Shown in pieces: positions 6,027-7,517 of a stretch of DNA of 7,517 nucleotides. The position numbers and the translations under genes were made by a program. The notes below the pieces were generated by a model. That model saw only the letters and a program-made list of their open reading frames with translations. It ran no database searches and was not told where the DNA came from. The stretch's first letter is position 1; each line of letters opens with the position of its first letter. The stretch is from Clostridia bacterium. GTDB taxonomy: Bacteria; Bacillota; Clostridia; Oscillospirales; Acutalibacteraceae. The DNA lies in the NCBI GenBank assembly GCA_017381395.1, contig JAFOCH010000006.1, positions 1-7,517 on the forward strand, written 5' to 3'.

Positions 6027-7375
6027 AAATTTTAGTATGTGTAAAGGTTGTGAAGGGGGAACTAAACCCATTTGACGAGTCGGCGCTGGAATGTGCGTTG
6101 CAGCTGTCGGACGATGTTACGGTAGTATCAATGGGCCCAAAGGTATGCGAAAACGCACTTAAACCGCTGACACGACTGGGCGCAAAGGTAATTTTGATAA
6201 GCGATAATTGTTTCGCCGGGGCGGACACCCTAGCAACGTCGTATATACTGTCGACAGCGATAAAGGAAATGGATTATGACCTAATCCTTTGTGGCCGACA
6301 GAGTATCGACGGAGATACCGCTCAGGTCGGTCCAATGCTTTCGCAAATGCTGGGAATACCGCTGATAACAAATGCTCTCGAAATACAAGCTAATGATGGC
6401 ATAGTTTTTGCTACTACACGTTTGGGCGAGGAAAGAGCGGAGTTACCCGCATTAGTTACCGCCGAAAGAGGATACGTTTTACGATTTCCGAGCATTTTTT
6501 CAAAGGTCGGAGAGGTAAAAATCCTCGATAACCAAGTGCTCGGGTGCGATGTGCAAAAATGCGGATTGTCCGGTTCACCGACAAAGGTGTTAGAGACATT
6601 TGAAAACGAGCGAGGAAGGCGTAAATGCAAATTTATCCAGATGGATGAATTACTTCCGCTCGTCGACGAGCTGATAAATCAAAATAATGTCGAAACGCAA
6701 AAAACGTACGATGGCACAAAGCTTAAAAGCGTATGGGCGGTTGGCGAGGAAGTGTGTGAAAAGGCAAAGGAAATTGCCGAAGAGGTCATTTTAATCGAAA
6801 AATCAAGCCCTCAGATAATATACGAAAAGGCAGTTGCCAAAAAGCCCGACGTGATTCTGTGGAATGCTGATTTTTGGGGCAGAAGGAACGCACCCATTGT
6901 TGCAGCGATGCTGAGTACAGGACTTTGTGCCGACTGCACCATGCTCGAAACGGACGGCGAAAACCTGATAATGTACCGTCCTGCCCAGGGCGGAAACATA
7001 ACCGCAAAGATAAGGTGCGTGACAAAGCCGCAAATGGCAACCGTCAGGACAAAAAGTGATAGCTTCGATATCATTGTTTCGGGTGGCAAAGGGGTAGCAG
7101 ACAAAATTGATAAGCTGAACGAATTAGCAGAGAAGCTCGGCGCAGAAATTGGCGCATCGAGGGGACTTGTCGACATGAACAAGCTGCCTTACGATAAGCA
7201 AATCGGCCTAACAGGAAAGACCGTCAGTCCCAAAATATATATTGCGGTTGGCATTTCGGGAGCGATACACCACACCTGCGCAATAGAGGGAAGCACGACC
7301 GTTATCGCAATAAATCCCGATAAGAATGCCAGAATTTTTGATTACGCCGATTTTGGCATTGTCGAAAATTTTTGA
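6023..7375 (+). CDS. Fused electron-transfer flavoprotein EtfB-EtfA, compact form
   Basis: 450 residues in one frame; the ATG overlaps the kinase stop (ATGA), with a weak GGTGA six bases before it. Residues 1 to about 225 are EtfB: MKILVCVK, NPFDESALECALQL (15-28), GADTLATSYIL (66-76) and CGRQSIDGDTAQVGP (90-104), the nucleotide-binding segment typical of bifurcating-type ETFs. Residues from about 235 on are EtfA: STGLCADCT (298-306), RPAQGGNITAKI (319-330), KPQMATVR (335-342), then the FAD domain with SGGKG (353-357), GASR (377-380), QIGLTGKTVSPKIYIAVGIS (393-412) and ADFGIVENF (442-450). Canonical subunits total roughly 580-600 residues; the missing ones are an EtfB N-terminal loop, much of EtfA domain I, and the EtfA linker before the FAD domain. 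Likely acceptor for the upstream flavoprotein and Fe-S protein. The frame is intact and FAD motifs are kept, so this is not decay. Confidence 0.93.
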   Translation: MKILVCVKVVKGELNPFDESALECALQLSDDVTVVSMGPKVCENALKPLTRLGAKVILISDNCFAGADTLATSYILSTAIKEMDYDLILCGRQSIDGDTAQVGPMLSQMLGIPLITNALEIQANDGIVFATTRLGEERAELPALVTAERGYVLRFPSIFSKVGEVKILDNQVLGCDVQKCGLSGSPTKVLETFENERGRRKCKFIQMDELLPLVDELINQNNVETQKTYDGTKLKSVWAVGEEVCEKAKEIAEEVILIEKSSPQIIYEKAVAKKPDVILWNADFWGRRNAPIVAAMLSTGLCADCTMLETDGENLIMYRPAQGGNITAKIRCVTKPQMATVRTKSDSFDIIVSGGKGVADKIDKLNELAEKLGAEIGASRGLVDMNKLPYDKQIGLTGKTVSPKIYIAVGISGAIHHTCAIEGSTTVIAINPDKNARIFDYADFGIVENF

Positions 7376-7397
7376 TTATTATATTTTTATGCTTGTG

Positions 7398-7424
7398 AAA
7401 AAAAGAGTCGCGTTAGGAGCGCTC
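7398..7424 (-). terminator. Possible intrinsic terminator for a minus-strand transcript
   Basis: Read on the minus strand: GAGCGC (7424-7419), a seven-base loop, then GCG-A-CTC (7411-7405) pairing with one bulged A, followed by seven T (7404-7398). No T-run follows the stem on the + strand, so it would not serve the ETF gene. It implies a convergent transcript entering from the right of the window. The stem is short, hence moderate confidence. Confidence 0.45.
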
Positions 7425-7469
7425 ACATAGGGAGAAAGTGGTTTTTCGCATAAATTCGACATGACTCAT

Positions 7470-7517
7470 AGCAACAAACCCTTGTAATACACAAAGTATT
7501 ACTGCTGCTTAGTTGCT
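7470..7517. repeat. Imperfect inverted repeat at the right edge
   Basis: An inner perfect pair GTAATAC (7484-7490) and GTATTAC (7496-7502) around ACAAA sits inside an outer pair AGCAAC (7470-7475) and GTTGCT (7512-7517). The bases between the pairs do not match. It may be an RNA structure of the minus-strand transcript ending at 7398, or part of an interspersed repeat cut by the window edge. I do not recognise it. The rest of 7376-7517 contains no supportable gene. Confidence 0.45.

Noticed and set aside
6811..7182. Minus-strand and alternate-frame open stretches opposite the EtfA half
   Set aside because: They overlap highly conserved EtfA FAD-domain coding sequence and encode serine-rich, low-information peptides without family resemblance.
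7470..7517. Integron attC-like site or mobile-element end
   Set aside because: The outer arms AGCAAC/GTTGCT do not fit the attC core consensus (RYYYAAC/GTTRRRY), and there is no integrase, transposase or target duplication in view.

Overview
The window (7.5 kb, moderate G+C, plain ATG starts with AGGAGG-like ribosome binding sites, genes a few bases apart or overlapping) looks like a catabolic operon from an anaerobic Firmicute, most likely a Clostridia/Oscillospirales-type gut bacterium. The assignment rests on gene content (ETF, GlcF/HdrD-like Fe-S protein, no oxygen-linked genes) and signal style, and is an inference. All seven protein genes lie on the + strand.

Layout. 1-816: C-terminal 271 residues of an FAD-linked oxidase of the AGPS/GlcD class, cut by the left window edge. 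838-1923: a two-[4Fe-4S] Fe-S protein whose C-terminal CCG domains have lost nearly all their cysteine ligands. 1938-2777: class II ketose-bisphosphate-type aldolase. 2781-3692: PfkB-family sugar kinase. 3682-4476: IolB-like isomerase. 4477-4550: the only sizeable internal gap, with a good sigma-70-type promoter (TTGAAA-17-TACAAT) overlapped by a perfect 15-bp inverted repeat, which looks like an operator. 4551-6026: FGGY-family carbohydrate kinase. 6023-7375: a single-polypeptide fusion of electron-transfer flavoprotein beta and alpha, much shorter than the two normal subunits together. 7376-7517: no recognised gene; a hairpin plus T-run oriented as a terminator for the minus strand, and an imperfect inverted repeat at the edge.

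How the genes could work together. Isomerase (IolB-like), kinase (PfkB) and aldolase (class II) make a complete isomerise-phosphorylate-cleave module of the kind that ends myo-inositol breakdown (IolB-IolC-IolJ) and also of the sulfo-EMP type. It is bracketed by redox genes: flavin oxidase plus Fe-S protein upstream and fused ETF downstream. A flavin oxidase/Fe-S/ETF set resembles the ETF-linked 2-hydroxyacid dehydrogenases of anaerobes. The simplest reading is a pathway in which a polyol, sugar acid or hydroxyacid is oxidised by the flavoenzyme, electrons go through the Fe-S protein to the ETF, and the carbon goes through isomerase, kinase(s) and aldolase to DHAP plus an aldehyde. The substrate cannot be read from sequence. 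The inositol-specific genes iolG, iolE and iolD are absent from this window, and the PfkB kinase reminds me more of the YihV branch than of IolC.
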